Shown here piece by piece: positions 12,378 to 24,881 of a DNA stretch of 64,000 bases (the first letter of the stretch is position 1; each line of letters starts with the position of its first letter). Source of the stretch: Narthecium ossifragum. Lineage: Eukaryota > Streptophyta > Magnoliopsida > Dioscoreales > Nartheciaceae. The stretch spans positions 3,037,072 to 3,101,071 of the forward strand of contig OY986965.1 in the NCBI GenBank assembly GCA_963920575.1, in the 5' to 3' direction. Made by a program: the position numbers and the translations under genes. Under the pieces are notes generated by a model. That model worked only from the letters and a program-made list of their open reading frames with translations, searched no databases and had not been told where the DNA came from.

Positions 12378-13974
12378 TTACAGCACTTCATACCAGATCA
12401 CATCCTTCACATTGGATGTAGACAAGCTATTAGAGCTTCCAACTTCTAAGCTATTCCCCGAGTCATCCATGACAAGGCTTGGAGTCTTACATTTGATCTG
12501 CAATCTCAATGGTAAAATCTGTAACACCAAAGCCCAAGTCTTAGAAGAAAAATGCAGAAAGAACATGACATCGCAGTGCATAACTGAAACAAACAGTTAC
12601 CTTCTTGCTGTACTTAAATTCCCGTTTAGGCAGGAAATGAACTTGTAAGTTGAAGGTACAAGGACACTTGACCAGAAGAAACAATTTGGTAGGACCTGAC
12701 AAACATTAAGAACATCTTGGGCAAAGTAGACTTATCTCATCAACTTTGATAATTAAGAAATAAATCATTAGCAAGAAGACCTGAATAAGAACTTCCAGCA
12801 CCACTTGATATCAGACCTCGAATAGCCTATAACAATCATCAAAATCAATGGCAGAGATATTCCTAAACCATTAGAAAGACCGAATGCAATCAAACAAACC
12901 TTCCGCGAAAGAGCTTCTGCAACTTTGGTTTTGAAAGAGTCATTTGCACTTCCAACGGCGACTCTTCCTTCTGGGAAGAGAATCTCATATACATACTGTG
13001 GCCGTACCAGACTTCCACCAAGAACCAAACTAATTCCGTGTACATCAGGTGTCTCATCAAGCACCTTTTTAAGGGCAGATAGGAAATTAGAAATGGCATT
13101 CATCAACTTATCCAGCCTTTTGATTCCCTGCTTCACCTCCCTCTTTCTCAAGTTATGACTTCTCCGAAGAGATGCCTTCAACTCTGTCGACTCGGAAATT
13201 GACTCTTCCTAGAAAAAAGAAGCTAATCAAAGAACAATTATGCCCAGCATACAGCACTGCAAATTAAATGAACTACTTGGCGTACCATATTTTTGTATTC
13301 TTCCTTTAATGTATCAAATTCTTGTTCAAGATGCTGTAAAACCCTAAAACATTCATTAGATGTGAGACAGATATCAGCTTCATACATGCATAACAAGAAT
13401 TGATCTTGAACGAAAGTGCAATTGATGAGTTGCAAAAAGGAAGAACATCTGGATTTTGGATATGTCATTCGAATCATGTCTTCAATCCCTTCTGTATAAT
13501 CGAGAAAGATCTAATCTTTTTGTTCATTTAATGGTTTCAATGCCAATATACCAAAAGGTGGAACTCGATCGATTAAAAGAACACCTATGAAGAAACTCAT
13601 AGTTAATCCTAGGAAATCGACGAAATAAAACACGAAATAAGAGAGATGATTCGGTCGAAGCTAGGGTTTTGAAGGGGTTACGAAGGGATCTGTTGGTGCA
13701 TATAGAGGACGAATCCAATGATTTCCTTCACAATGTGGAAGATCTCCGATCGGTCCAAGACCTCGGCACCCGTTTCGATCACCATAAACCCTAACCCTGA
13801 TTCACCCCCTCCTTGCCCACTCGACTCCATTCGGATTGATTTCAGAGCCGTTAGAACGTAGAAGCGTCTACCCGAACCCGGAGGGGATGACTGATGAGGG
13901 GCCGGTATACGAGAAGTGGAAGGGAAACGGGATCGAGAGTTAAAAAAAAGCTGGAAGCTCACGTTGCCGTCCAT
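12378..13974 (-). CDS. P31comet: p31comet homologue (MAD2L1-binding, HORMA-like), 6 exons
   Basis: p31comet binds the closed HORMA proteins MAD2/ASY1 and hands them to the AAA+ remodeller PCH2/TRIP13, so it acts in checkpoint silencing and meiosis. Exons in transcription order: 13974-13682, 13343-13286, 13208-12900, 12826-12781, 12695-12601, 12518-12378. They total 942 nt, 313 residues. Evidence: IVKEIIGFVLYMHQQIPS near the N-terminus and GISLVLGGSLVRPQYVYEILFP in the middle match the animal protein's segments around its QRQQLP and LLGGNALSP motifs. The C-terminal exon ends KDVIWYEVL, parallel to the animal IWFQ region. A second in-frame ATG at 13830 would give 265 residues and may be the true start, because the first 48 residues are Ser/Arg/Pro-rich. 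Transcribed in the same direction as cyclin L, 451 bp downstream of its stop codon. Confidence 0.85.
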
Positions 13975-14425
13975 TATGCCTCGAGATCGGCACACAATTT
14001 AGGGGGATTATTTAAATAATTTCGGATTTTACAAATACATTGAGACAAATATCATCTGGATAAAAAATCAAAAACTCCCAAATTATATCATGAATTTGAG
14101 AGAAAATGGTTTCAGATATATATATTAAACAAAAACATTTCTCTTCTAGTGGGCCACAATTTCAAACTTCATTGAAGATCCTTTGAGCCACAATTAAAGA
14201 ACAAACTAAAATATCAGAATACAGATCCAGTGAGTCGTATAACAATTTGCACAACAGCATAGTTCGAGCAAGTATGCAGCCAATCTCTCTGGTTATTGTT
14301 AACTTTTACATTTCACAGATAAACCAATAAGGATACAAATCTTGCCGCCAGTCTTCCAGTGGTTCTAATGTTACAGATAGTTTCAAAAGTTAGGGGAAAA
14401 AAAAAGAAACATGATACAGCACCAT
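13975..14425. other. spacer between cyclin L and p31comet
   Basis: AT-rich spacer of about 450 bases that must contain the p31comet promoter and the cyclin L 3' UTR, both on the minus strand. No TATA box or repeat stands out. Confidence 0.5.
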
Positions 14426-17400
14426 TCAGCTGTATGGATGATGCCTGTGACGATCCTTTTCGCGGGATGAATGTGAACCATGGTACTCATTGCGATCTGA
14501 ACAGAAGAAGCACTTGTCTCAGATAGCTTCCAGCTACAGGAAATAAAAATGAATGAGCTAAGAATTGTGTTGCACATACCTCTCGATGAATGATGCCTTG
14601 ATTTCTCGGAGTGCCCTGCATCAAATAAACAAGTTTTCAAGCTAAATATTGATGACGAAGTCTGCGACGCCGGGCAAAGAGAGACAAGCAAATTCCTGTT
14701 ACATTCACCAGTACATTGGGATTTCCAGCTTACCTGAGCCCTTGTCCTTGGAACGATGACTTCGTTCTTTATGCTTTTCTCTGTCCCTCTCTAATTCCTT
14801 CTCCCGTTTTCTCTCCCTGTCAGAGTCTCTACCTCTGCTGTCACGGTCCGAGTCCCTGCCCCTGTTATCACGTTCTCTAGCCCTTGATCTGTCTCTCTCC
14901 CTCTCTCTGTTCCTCTCTATGTTTGCATCAGATTTATTGTCACTCTTGGATTTTCCCAAGTCTTCTTTGCTATCCATTTCAGCAGGCGGAGGTATGCTTT
15001 CATCATCAGACTTTTTTGACTCCTTTAATTTGTCTAGAGCCGCTTTTATCTGCACTTCCTTAGATGAATTGCCATCTAGATTAGCTGTTATTGCTGTACT
15101 CGGAGTACCGTTTTCACTTGTTCCACCACCATTCGTGAAACTTTCCTGAGGACGGCAGCAAGCACTTCATTGCCATGATCCAATTTTTATGAAGAAATAT
15201 ACCAATTTATTCGGAAGAAGAATATTGTGAATAGTGTTGGCTGGGATTCCATACCTTCGGTATCTGAGGTTGAGCTTCCTCTCTTCTGCTTCTCACTGTG
15301 AAAGAATCATTCTCTTTATACACTGAAATATAATGTGCCTTCGGGAGGCTGTAAAGGTGAGCGAGAACCCTACAAACTTCTTCAATTCCAGACAGATCAG
15401 CATCAAAAACTAACCACCATGGTGGGTTTTCCGGAAGGGGAACCCCAAACCTGCGAGCTGCTGCATAAACAACTCCACATGCTACCACTTCACTCTTGAA
15501 CCGAACACAGAGAGTCGTCCTCAAACTGATACATGACGAGCATTGCACACATATAACGAGTTGTCACAAGCTAAAACAAAGTTTTGATTGTTGATATACA
15601 TGACTAAAACAAAGCAGCAGTTTGTTACAATATGGAAAGACTTCCAAGTAGAGGCATAAGTTGAAAATAGGGAACATCATTCTCGTGCTTTTAGCACAAA
15701 CTAAAATTGTTCTATGACAGCAAGCTCAAAAATGTAAGACCATTCTGTGTTCTGTGTTGGCCACTCAAGAATAAGCAAGGACAAGAGGCTACATTTGCAA
15801 TGTTTTGGTAGAGATCAAATTTGAGTATGAAAGTAAGGAAGGTGTAATACCAGATCAAAATATCTGCGACAGCAAGTTCAGATTTGACCAAAAAGACAGC
15901 AATACAGAAAACCCAGTGAAATTACTCAAGTATGAAATCATAATTCTCAAAAACTTAAATATGCAAGTTAACTACCACACATTCAAGTACTTACGCTGGT
16001 AATAGGTAGTCAGATAGGGAACTTGAGCAAAGTCGAATTAAATAATAGCTCAAATATTGAAAATTTAAAAACATACTTAAGGAGGTTGTAAACTTTAGTA
16101 AGACTAGTGCAGCAACCATTGCAAGAAGAAAATTCTCAACAAAAAAACAATTTTGCACACAGGAATAAGCAATATAGTACGCAGATAGTGTCAAAGTGGG
16201 CATTTTTATTGCATAAGACACGAAATGTCGGGATTATCACAGATCCAACCAGTATAAGTCAATTGCCTATTTTTATTCATTTTCCTTCTGAGTGATGTTT
16301 CTTTCTCGAACCTCGGTCATAATATTAGGCTGTTAAGCCCTTGAGGGATTATCCCCTCTTAACCCCATTCTTATCCCCAAACATCAAATATCATCATTAC
16401 TACTTTATCCCCACTCCACCTATCACCACCACTCTACTTTTTTCTATCCCCGTTCCTTAACCCCACCTTTTTCTAACCCTATCCCCCGTTAACCCCACTT
16501 TTTTATGGGGTTAAGGGGGGTTATCCTCCCTTAACCCCCTTTTTCCCCACACTTATCCCCAAACACCAAAAGTAATCATTACTACTTTATCCCCATTACA
16601 CCTACCACCACCACTCTACTTTTTCCCATCCCCATTCTTTAACCCCCATTAACCCAGAATAAGCTAACCCCAAAATCCCTTAACCCCCATTAACCCGAAA
16701 TAAGCTAACCCCACACCAAACGCCCAAAAGAACAAAATCTACATCCCATAGCAGGTATGAGTTTCTACTGTTCAAACTTTCCTCCACCCTTCTGCTTTGC
16801 AGTTTTGAACATCCATTAGCTGATTCATTATACAAATGCATGCGATAGTAGACTAGCTAACATAACTATATCTACTACTGGGCGAACAAGAATGTTAAAA
16901 AACTTGCAGAAACAGTGACAAAGAGGTTTCTTATAGCAGCCTCTTGCAGAGAAGGCAATAGCGAGGGATTAATCCTGTAGCAAAATGCAATTGTGGCTTG
17001 CAACTTCACATGACATCTCTTATGTGTGGAGGCCTGCATTCTAGCCTTCTAAGGGCCCCACAGCCCCACATGGGATGAGGTCAACAATTCGAGAATCATT
17101 CGATTTTAAAGAAGCTTTTGCCAGATCTGAAAAGGTTGAATGCCACATATCCATCAAACTCAGTGGCTGTCACTTATAGGGACTAGTGGGTGGGGGTGAC
17201 ACCTGGCACGGTAACCACCCACTACCCCCCTCTCTCTCTCCTACTCTCTCTCCCCTTCCCACACTAACTCCCCCCAACTCCCTAATAAAGCAAGAGGGTT
17301 ATCTTACAACCATCTTGCTTTATAAGGTTAATTACGCTGATAACTCAAAAATAAGGCCCAAACTACCTGCAATGGATTGTCCTGGTGGGACAAATTAACT

Positions 17401-20400
17401 CGAGTTTGGCTTCTACTCAAAGTGAATACATATCGAATAAAGCCTTCTAGAAGGGGCTGGAAGCAAGTGGCTCTAACATGCCATGCGGCATGTACTGACA
17501 AGAGATGACACAAGTCAACTACATGCAAATTATGCCCAGAAGCCCATAGCCCGCGAAGCATTTCTTTAGACACACCAATAGCAATTTCGCCAATTTTTCC
17601 ATCTGAATCTCATCCTCAACTCTTTCCTTCCATGCACTCTCATTTTCTTTCCAACATAATAATACATGCTTGAATCTAGCAAACTAGACGCCAAAGTTGA
17701 GATTTTGTTCCACAATTTCTTCACCAATATGTCAATGACATTTTTTGTGATTTATAGCTTGTCAACATTGTTTTGTCCATCTAAAAACCATTTTACATGG
17801 TCAAACAGGCATCCAACTATAAACATGTCAAACCTTATAGCTTCCAAAAGGCTTTATATAATGTTTGAATGGATATCTTCATTCTGGTCATCTTGTCCTG
17901 CAACTAATCATAAGAAACTCCATAATCACCTTAACATAAATAGTCGCGGAACGTAGAACCATGGCATGTATTGCAACCCATGCGACAGCAAAAAGTTAAC
18001 ATGTCAACATGATACACACCTTGGCTCCAAAATTTGTTATTCCAGTGCACTTCACTCCACATGGTTCCGAAGGCGAACATATGATTTGATTCAAGGTTTT
18101 CGGTGCCGAGCGGCACAGTATGTGCTGACTGGAAAATAGTTAGCCAGCAATTTACAAATTCAATAGAAAGGTTGTATCCTGATACCGGATCGGCACCAGA
18201 TTTCAAACAAAAGCTGTTACTTCATGGATAAAACAATAAAAAATAAGCTTAGTGGGTCAGTTTCCAGAGGGCTTTGCCACAAACACATTATATTGTTAAT
18301 TACCTATATGTCTTCTATATGCCCTAATCACTCCCCACCTCACCTCTCCCCTCATGAGTAGGGGTGGCAATTCGGGTTCACGGGTTGGGTTCGGGTCGGA
18401 TCGAGCACCGATATCTCGACCCAAAGGCCAAACCCGAACCCAACCCGTTTAATAAACGGATGTTTATCAACCTGAACCCGACCCATTTATAAACGGGTCA
18501 ACCCGACCCTAACCCGTTTATTAAACGGGTAACAACAATATGACCCGTTTAACAACAATCAAGCGCCAAATTATCAACTAATTAATAAAATTAATAAGCA
18601 ATAAAATTACAACTTGTTTCAATTACATCCAAACCATCCAACCTAAACAATAGACTTACAACTTGTTTTAATTTTCCTTGATGAGATGAGATCACATTCA
18701 AATTAGCCCTAAAAGTCTAAATGATGTTAAAATTAAACGGGTTAAACGGGTTGACCCGCCTAACCCACGGGTCGACCCGACCCGCCCATTTATTCACGGG
18801 TTGTAAACGGGTCGACCCGTTTATGACCCAAACCCGTTTATTTCGGGTCGGGTCGGGTTCGCGGGTCATGACCCGAATTACCACCCCTACTCATGAGCAG
18901 TGCCCTCCATTCCCCTCGCCTCCGCCAGACTCCTTGGCCCGACGCAAGACTACACCTGAATAAACTCCTCCCAACCCTTCTCCTTCTCTCCCCTCTCCCC
19001 TCTATATTTGTCTCTTTTTCACACCTCTCCCATTTTGTCTGCACAGAGGGTCGGCACAACCAGTGTGTGCGCTAGCCTACCACTTAATTATATGGTCTTC
19101 GTCTAAGTCAGGGACGTAAAGGGCGGTGTGTGACCCATTCTCTGTCATCACATATATGGAAAATGAAAGAAAAGAAAAGAAAATTTGATCTCTCTCGTAG
19201 CCAACATATACTTTTCAGATACTTCCATTTTATTTTATGTCTCTCTCTCTCTGTTATGGTCAGCATAAACATTTCAACTCCTTGTTTCTAGTAAGGCTTC
19301 ATGTGGTTAATTGGTCTTCTAGCAAAACCAACAGAAATCTCGTTTCATACTTCAGTTTGTCTTCTTGATATGTGCTTTTTCCTTCTTTACAAAAGAAAAA
19401 TATAATCCAACGGTAATGGGAATGCCCTTGATAGAAGCTTATATTAGCTAGATGCCTCCATATATTACATTCCATATGAAACTATGTTAGTTTTTCCTAT
19501 ATTGACTGTCAAATCATGCTATTGCGTCTTCACTACAATATGCTCTTGCTGGAATTGCCTAAACAAAGTCAACAGTTCATTACATGGCCCTTCTTCTAGG
19601 CTTCTTATGGCCACTAAAATGATAATCACCAATATAACTGCTTATGACGCTAAATCACACTTGCTGCCAAATACCTAGCATTTTATGATGTCAAAAGATA
19701 TCAATGAACAGGACAAAGAGCATGTTAGAAAAGAGAATGTATACATTAGGGAAAAAAACTATGTGATTAAGTGGTTATATGAAGGGTCAATCTTCCTTTC
19801 TGTATTTATACCCTAAACCTAATTGATGAATGGCAACTCATAATCTAGCAAAGAAAGATCACCAAGTATAAGCTCTTATAGTTAGCTAATAGCATTTAAA
19901 ATGATGTCAACAATGTCATGCAGCATGGTTGCACCCACTTAAGATTCCGCACACATCAAAAAGGGTTTCGTACCCGTGACTGACACTTTCTAGGTTACAT
20001 ATTGTGGCCGCCATATTTGAGCAACAAAGTCTTGAAGGCTCTACAGCAAATCAGTTTGCAAGGTCAGCAACACAAAACTCAAAAGTAAACAAAAATGAAC
20101 TACAATATGGTTACATCAAAGAAAGCTATAGCATTCCAAGAGTTCACAAGTTTTACAAAACAGCACAGAGAAGAAAATGTAGGCCAACAAAAAATTAATT
20201 AACACATTCAGAAACAGGGGGGGATTTTCAGAAAGCAGAGGGAAAATAAGGGACATTACCTGTCATTGGCCAGATTCCAAGCTTCTTGCCTCAACTCTGG
20301 AGGAGCTCCGAATGTATTAAGGTAGTTTGATATGAACTTATGAGGATGTTCTACATGGCATATGAAACCCATCTCCTTCAGCAAATGTCTCTCTGTCCTA

Positions 20401-21500
20401 ATCAAGTCATTCTTCAACTCAGAATATTTCTGTTATTGCAACAAACAAAAATGACAAATATTAGACAACTACAATTGCCATAAAAAACCCAAACCCATGA
20501 TAAGAAAATAAAAATATGCTAACTTCTTAGGACTTATTTTGGTTAATAAGTAGCAGAAACAAATTCCACTACCAATATATAAAAGATATCAAAGCAACTG
20601 ACAGATTACCACAATAACTTTGCAGGCACAGGATACCAAAACTAGGTTAAAAATTACTTTCAAAGCAACAACTTGACCTTTGAGAAGACATCCAGATGCT
20701 CTATCGGTAGATTCTCCCTTCTACATTCCATTCTATGAAAGACTATGATAACATGTTTGGCTTTTCTTGGGCTCTCCTCCAATTTTGACGCCAGCCAAGC
20801 ACAGCTTGCAGCTACTCTCTACATAAAGAGGGAAGATCAAATAAGTCATCAAGCGTACGACCAGGACAAGAAGAACAATCAACAAACTCTACCTTAACAC
20901 TGAACCGCGCAAAGGACTTCTTGCAGTAGAAACGATGGAAGAGAACCTGGCCAGTAGCCATTACTGCTTGAGGTCTATAGACAGTCAAGGTAATCACAAT
21001 TTGGGGGGGAAAAGAAACATATAACAAGATGCACACCGAAACTAAACCCACAAAAATGATACAGGTCTATAACAAGAAAAGACAATCACAATACACGAAC
21101 ATCCAGGAAAGCTAATCGATGTAAGCAGCTAATTAATCAACTAACATGAGGTCCCTAAGCAGTCACGCTAATCCGCAATCAAACTAACCCTAAAAAAAAA
21201 GAACCAAAGAATCCACTGAAAAATTAAACCTTGAGCGATAAAACCACGTAAACCCAGCCCATAAGCCAATCGATGTGGAACCAACGAAGAAAAAATCCAC
21301 CCAAGAACCAAAGAATATAGAACATAATAGTAGGGGGACAGAGGATACAATCTTAGGAGGATGCCGCTCTCCTGGATGAGATCGCACCCGTAGATCCGAA
21401 GCATCGTCTCCGTAGTTTCATCAATCCCATCCTTCCTAGAAGGGGAATCCTTCAGCTGCTCGTCCGTGAGATAGAACGTATCTATCGCCGTATATATCAT
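14426..21500 (-). CDS. CYCL1: cyclin L with RS domain (CYCL1 / arginine-rich cyclin), 8 exons
   Basis: L-type cyclins partner CDK11/CDKG-class kinases and act in pre-mRNA splicing; the Arabidopsis member is MOS12. Exons in order: 21500-21349, 20974-20893, 20818-20678, 20429-20260, 15525-15255, 15145-14734, 14615-14580, 14496-14426. They sum to 1335 nt, 444 residues. The protein opens MIYTAIDTFYLTDEQLKDSP, has a first cyclin box (QAVMATGQVLFHRFY, RVAASCAWLASKLEE, ERHLLKEMGFICHVEHPHKF) and a second box (CVRFKSEVVACGVVYAAARR), then a C-terminal tract rich in RD, RE, RS and SR dipeptides ending HRHHPYS. All frames join cleanly. Intron 4 is 4734 bases long and holds several MITEs. I could not test whether it is alternatively spliced. 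Confidence 0.95.
16330..16735. mobile_element. dimeric MITE of the GTTTGGT-GGGGTTA family, in cyclin L intron 4
   Basis: Two head-to-tail copies of a C-rich sequence built from CTTAACCCC, CTTATCCCCAAACA, ATTACTACTTTATCCCC and CCACCACTCTACTTTT occur at about 16335-16490 and 16510-16640. The right edge reads CCCCACACCAAACGCCC, whose reverse complement GGGCGTTTGGTGTGGGG matches the terminus of other copies in this window (near 44246, 50372 and 50895). The left terminus is missing, so the element is truncated or rearranged. Confidence 0.6.
17170..17345. repeat. short repeat in cyclin L intron 4, related to the fold-back element at 51.3 kb
   Basis: GGTGACACCTGGCACGGTAA followed by CCACCCACTACCCCC and a CT-rich run resembles, in reverse, the GTGAGTGGTTATCCATGCCA and GTGGCACGG stretch inside the fold-back element at 51345-51968. 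It is probably a decayed relative; no terminal repeats are defined. Confidence 0.35.
18359..18889. mobile_element. non-autonomous hAT-type MITE, in cyclin L intron 4
   Basis: The element begins TAGGGGTGGCAATTCGGGTT and ends AACCCGAATTACCACCCCTA in complementary form (plus strand: ACCCGAATTACCACCCCTA). It is flanked on both sides by CTCATGAG (18351-18358 and 18890-18897), a perfect 8-bp target duplication as made by hAT transposases. The interior is packed with AAACGGGT / ACCCGTTT motifs in both orientations. The length is 531 bases and there is no coding capacity. A left-end fragment of the same family is at 35024-35222. Note that CTCATGAG is itself a palindrome. Confidence 0.85.
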
Positions 21501-21658
21501 CCCGCTTGTAGATTGCCGCGACTACAGAGGAAGTATCCCGACAATTCGCACGAAAAGTTGGAAATTTCAACTCAAGATCATCCAAGAATTGACGAAGCTC
21601 GAAATATCTAGGGCTTTGGTGTCCGATTGGACGGATAGGCCATGAGAGAGAGCAAGGA

Positions 21659-21674
21659 TTAGGGTTAGGGTTTT
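21659..21674 (-). promoter_or_regulatory. telo-box upstream of cyclin L
   Basis: The plus strand reads TTAGGGTTAGGGTTTT, which is AAAACCCTAACCCTAA on the gene strand, about 160 bases before the cyclin L ATG. Such telo-boxes are established elements of plant promoters for growth-linked and translation-linked genes. Whether it lies in the promoter or the 5' UTR is not decidable here. Confidence 0.55.
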
Positions 21675-21959
21675 GCGACGAGAGAGAAGAGGGAAAACGA
21701 GCACAAGAGGGGGGCCGCTGGAGTCCCGCTCCCCAATGGGGTGAAGCGAGTTCGGGTCGGATGTGGTTGGACTCGATTTGTTTCGAAATCAGATTTTAGG
21801 CTCAATCGGAGTTTGCTGTTGGCTCGATTTATTTTCGAACTGGTCCGAACACACGTTTGTGTTATTTGACCCAAATAGAAAATTAAGATAAACAAGCTCT
21901 TGTTTAGTTTATCTTGAGCTCATTTCCTGATTAGTTTGTTGATGAGCTTTTTAGTTTAC

Positions 21960-22680
21960 CAAGGATTTATTACCAAATAAAAAATAAGTATCATAGCTAA
22001 TTAATACTAAAATAAAAGATTTTTTGCAATTATCCCTCATTTTATAGGTAAATTGCGGGAAAAAACCATGCATCACTGATAATTATATCCTCAATTTTAT
22101 ACTTATATTGAGGAAGAAAATCCTGGATCATTGATAATTACATTTTGACTTTTCTTTTGGATGTTTTCATTTTGCTAATTTAATATTTGGATATTTTGTG
22201 AATACTCTCATGTACTTTGAAATCGAAACTTTAATTATAAGTATTTGGTATTTTAAGAGAGAGTTGTATAGGCCAAGTTTCGAATCAAAATGCCTCTTTC
22301 TCTTACCATCACGGATTGATAGTAGTAGTTGCATCTAGAGCTCAATGATGGAATTGTGGAAATAGAAATCTAGTATGGTTAATCAAATGCTAGTTATTTA
22401 GTAAAAACAGTTTTATCTCTGCATCAACATGAGTTTTTACAATTGTTTAATTAATATGGTATCAGAGAATATGTTGAGTTTAATAGACATGATATTAAAA
22501 ACACTTAATTATCATCAATTCTAACAACACTTAACTTAGGAATTTTCTAATTAAAAAATACCAAAGCTTTATAGACATCTCAAGAAGATGATAAAGCTAT
22601 GATTGTTTTGAGTGTGTAATTTGTGTTTATTTTATAATATGAATAAACGCGTATCACGGCTGAGAAAATAAAAATCTACC
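21960..22680. repeat. block A, copy 1
   Basis: AT-rich non-coding repeat. Landmarks are AGTATCATAGCTAATTAATA, TTGCGGGAAAAAACCATGCA, GTTGTATAGGCCAAGTTTCG and TCAACATGAGTT. It matches 33450-34190 almost base for base and 28540-29010 in part. No coding potential and no transposon termini were seen, so its nature is unknown beyond being repeated. Confidence 0.85.
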
Positions 22681-22799
22681 CTTAGCATTTGAGTTTTTTA
22701 CATTTTAAATCTAATTTTTTTTTGATTTTACAATTTCGGGCCGATCTGTTATTCGTTTACAATCGAGGTCCAAATTCATTTTCTCAGACCTTTTTACCC

Positions 22800-23460
22800 T
22801 TATAAATGTCGCGTGACATCATCCATGGCACCGCCTCTTCTCTTCTCTCTGCATGCCACCGTCGCCTCCTCTCTCTTCATGCATGTCACCCGCCCAGCGA
22901 TCCATGCGCCGCACCTCGGGTGGAGAGAGAGAGGCCGAGGGCGAGGTCGACGGCGAGGGCGACGTCGAGGGGTGGCATGCATGAGAGCGCGGGAGCGCGG
23001 GCGGCGTGCTTAGGAGCGCGAGAGAGAGAGGCCGGGGGCGAGGTCGACGGCGAGGGCGACGTCGACGATGAGGGCGAGGGCGAGGTCGAGGGGCGCACTG
23101 TCGCCGACGCGATGGACTCTCCCGCCAGAGGGGGAGATGAAGGAGAGAGAGATGTCGAGGAGAGACGGGAGAGAGGCGGGAGAGATAGAGAGAGGTCAAG
23201 GAGAGAGAGAGGAGGGGAGGAGGGGAGGAGGAGCCGGAGCCGGAGAGGAGGAGGCGACGGAGAAGAGAGAGAGAGAGAAACAGAGAGAGACTGGGTTGTT
23301 GCATGAGAGAGAGGTCGAGGAGAGACGGGAGAGAGGCGGGAGAGATAGAGAGTGGTCGAGGAGAGAGAGAGGAGGGGAGGAGGAGCCGGAGCCGGAGAGG
23401 AGGAGGCGACGGAGAAGAGAGAGACTGGGTTGTTGCATGACGTCATGTAATCCAATTGAT
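22800..23460. repeat. GA-rich low-complexity tract with a tandem duplication of about 150 bases
   Basis: Purine-rich sequence made of GAGAGA, GGCGACGTCGAGG and GGAGGAGGAGCCGGAGCCGG units. Two copies of a unit of about 150 bases run 23150-23300 and 23308-23440; both end in ACTGGGTTGTTGCATGA. Long reading frames exist on both strands here only because of composition. The sequence next to it (23440-23560) carries TGACGTCA-type palindromes and then runs into the assembly gap. Confidence 0.75.
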
Positions 23461-23561
23461 CAATTTTGACTTGGTATGCAACTACATGACGTCATGGTAA
23501 TAATTTTGACTCGTAGGCTAGCAATCTATTTTGACTGGATGCATGACGTCCGAGGCTTCAT

Positions 23562-23761
23562 NNNNNNNNNNNNNNNNNNNNNNNNNNNNNNNNNNNNNNN
23601 NNNNNNNNNNNNNNNNNNNNNNNNNNNNNNNNNNNNNNNNNNNNNNNNNNNNNNNNNNNNNNNNNNNNNNNNNNNNNNNNNNNNNNNNNNNNNNNNNNNN
23701 NNNNNNNNNNNNNNNNNNNNNNNNNNNNNNNNNNNNNNNNNNNNNNNNNNNNNNNNNNNNN
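23562..23761. other. assembly gap, 200 N
   Basis: Two hundred undetermined bases, a round number typical of a placeholder, so the true length is unknown. It lies next to the GA-rich tandem repeat, which probably caused the break. Confidence 0.98.
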
Positions 23762-23859
23762 ATGGATTACACTAAAAATGGAAATAAAACAACTCATAAC
23801 TGCCATAAATTAAATACAGTTATATATAATGCCTCAAATATGTAATATATATGAAGTAG

Positions 23860-23995
23860 GGGTAAAAATGTCATGCAAAATACCTAACCTCCCATAACTG
23901 CCTTAAAATGGTGTTAACTCATTAAAACATGATACAGTGGTGTACCAGTGAATAAGTTTACTAGATTTGGTGTAAACACTAATAATCTAAAAAAA
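23860..23995. repeat. right terminus of an AACACCATTTTA-type MULE-like element
   Basis: This stretch, read in reverse, aligns with the left edge of the candidate Pack-MULE at 395-530: both have GTTTACA(C/T)CAAAT, GATACACCAC-like and AACACCATTTTA motifs followed by CAGTTATG. The matching left terminus was not found and may be in or beyond the gap and GA-rich tract. Confidence 0.45.
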
Positions 23996-24326
23996 AATGC
24001 CCTTCGACTAAAAAACAGGGATTAGCCATGCATGTACGGATTCATAATGCACCTACACCAAATTGCATCCAATAATGGTTGAAAAATACATTTTATAAAT
24101 TGCAGAGGAATTAGCTAGCCACATGGGTTTCCTAATGAGGCGACAGCAGCCTAATAAACTCCAAAGAGAATGTTGTTTGTTGTAGTTAAGTAATTGACTC
24201 TGGACTTTAGAGAGGATCGATCAGAACATGGAGTACGTGTCAGCAAGTAATTAATAATTCATCAAGACTTACACATGAGCTGCGTTTGGCCTGAAATTAA
24301 TGTACCAAAAGCATCATTAATTAATA
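23996..24326. repeat. block C, copy 1, left half (interrupted by the Pack-MULE)
   Basis: Begins CTAAAAAACAGGGATTAGCC and includes TACGGATTCATAATGCACCT and GGAGTACGTGTCAGCAAGTA. It continues on the other side of the Pack-MULE (26437-26940). Matching copies are 42865-43765 and, shortened, 29012-29369. Non-coding. Confidence 0.85.
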
Positions 24327-24881
24327 GGCTTAAATATGCGTTTCGTCCCTGAGGTTTCGGACAAGTTTTTATCAAGTCCCTGAACTTTAAAAATTCTCAA
24401 TTGAATCCCTAAATTTTTATGAACCGGTTTAATTTGGTCCTTCCGTTCATTGACCGTCTATCGGTCTAACGGCGGCTCAGCCGAATCTTAATCCGAACCA
24501 GTCAATCAGATCAATTGGATAGTTGACCAAATTGTTTTGATAGTTGACCGTCTCTTTTCTCCACGAGAGACCTCTTTTCTTTCGTGTCTCAGTTCTTTCC
24601 CGTCGCGATGCCCGGCGAGGGTGGCGACGAAGCTCGCCATTCCCAACCCATTGTTTCCATCTCCTCCACCTCGAGTAGATCTCCTCCGCCAGGAAACTCC
24701 TCCGCCTCGATGATGAGAGAGCTCCGGCTCGATCGACGGCGATGACGGCTGACCGGCGGGCAAGATCGGCAGAGATGAGGTCGTGGTGGCCTGAGAACTT
24801 GTTTGGATGACCGGATAGGTTGTCAAGGGCCGCAGGGTGGCGACAAACGGCATGGTGGGTGGTCGCGTGTAGTTCCAGCAG

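Noticed and set aside
21659..21674. TTAGGG repeats as an interstitial telomere
   Set aside because: Only two and a half units; its place just upstream of a gene fits a telo-box better.
22806..23469. Long reading frames on both strands, rich in Arg/Glu or Ser/Pro
   Set aside because: They come from the GA-rich low-complexity tract, occur in several frames and have no recognisable domain.
23476..23845. Reading frames running through the N gap
   Set aside because: Undetermined bases are counted as open; there is no evidence of coding.
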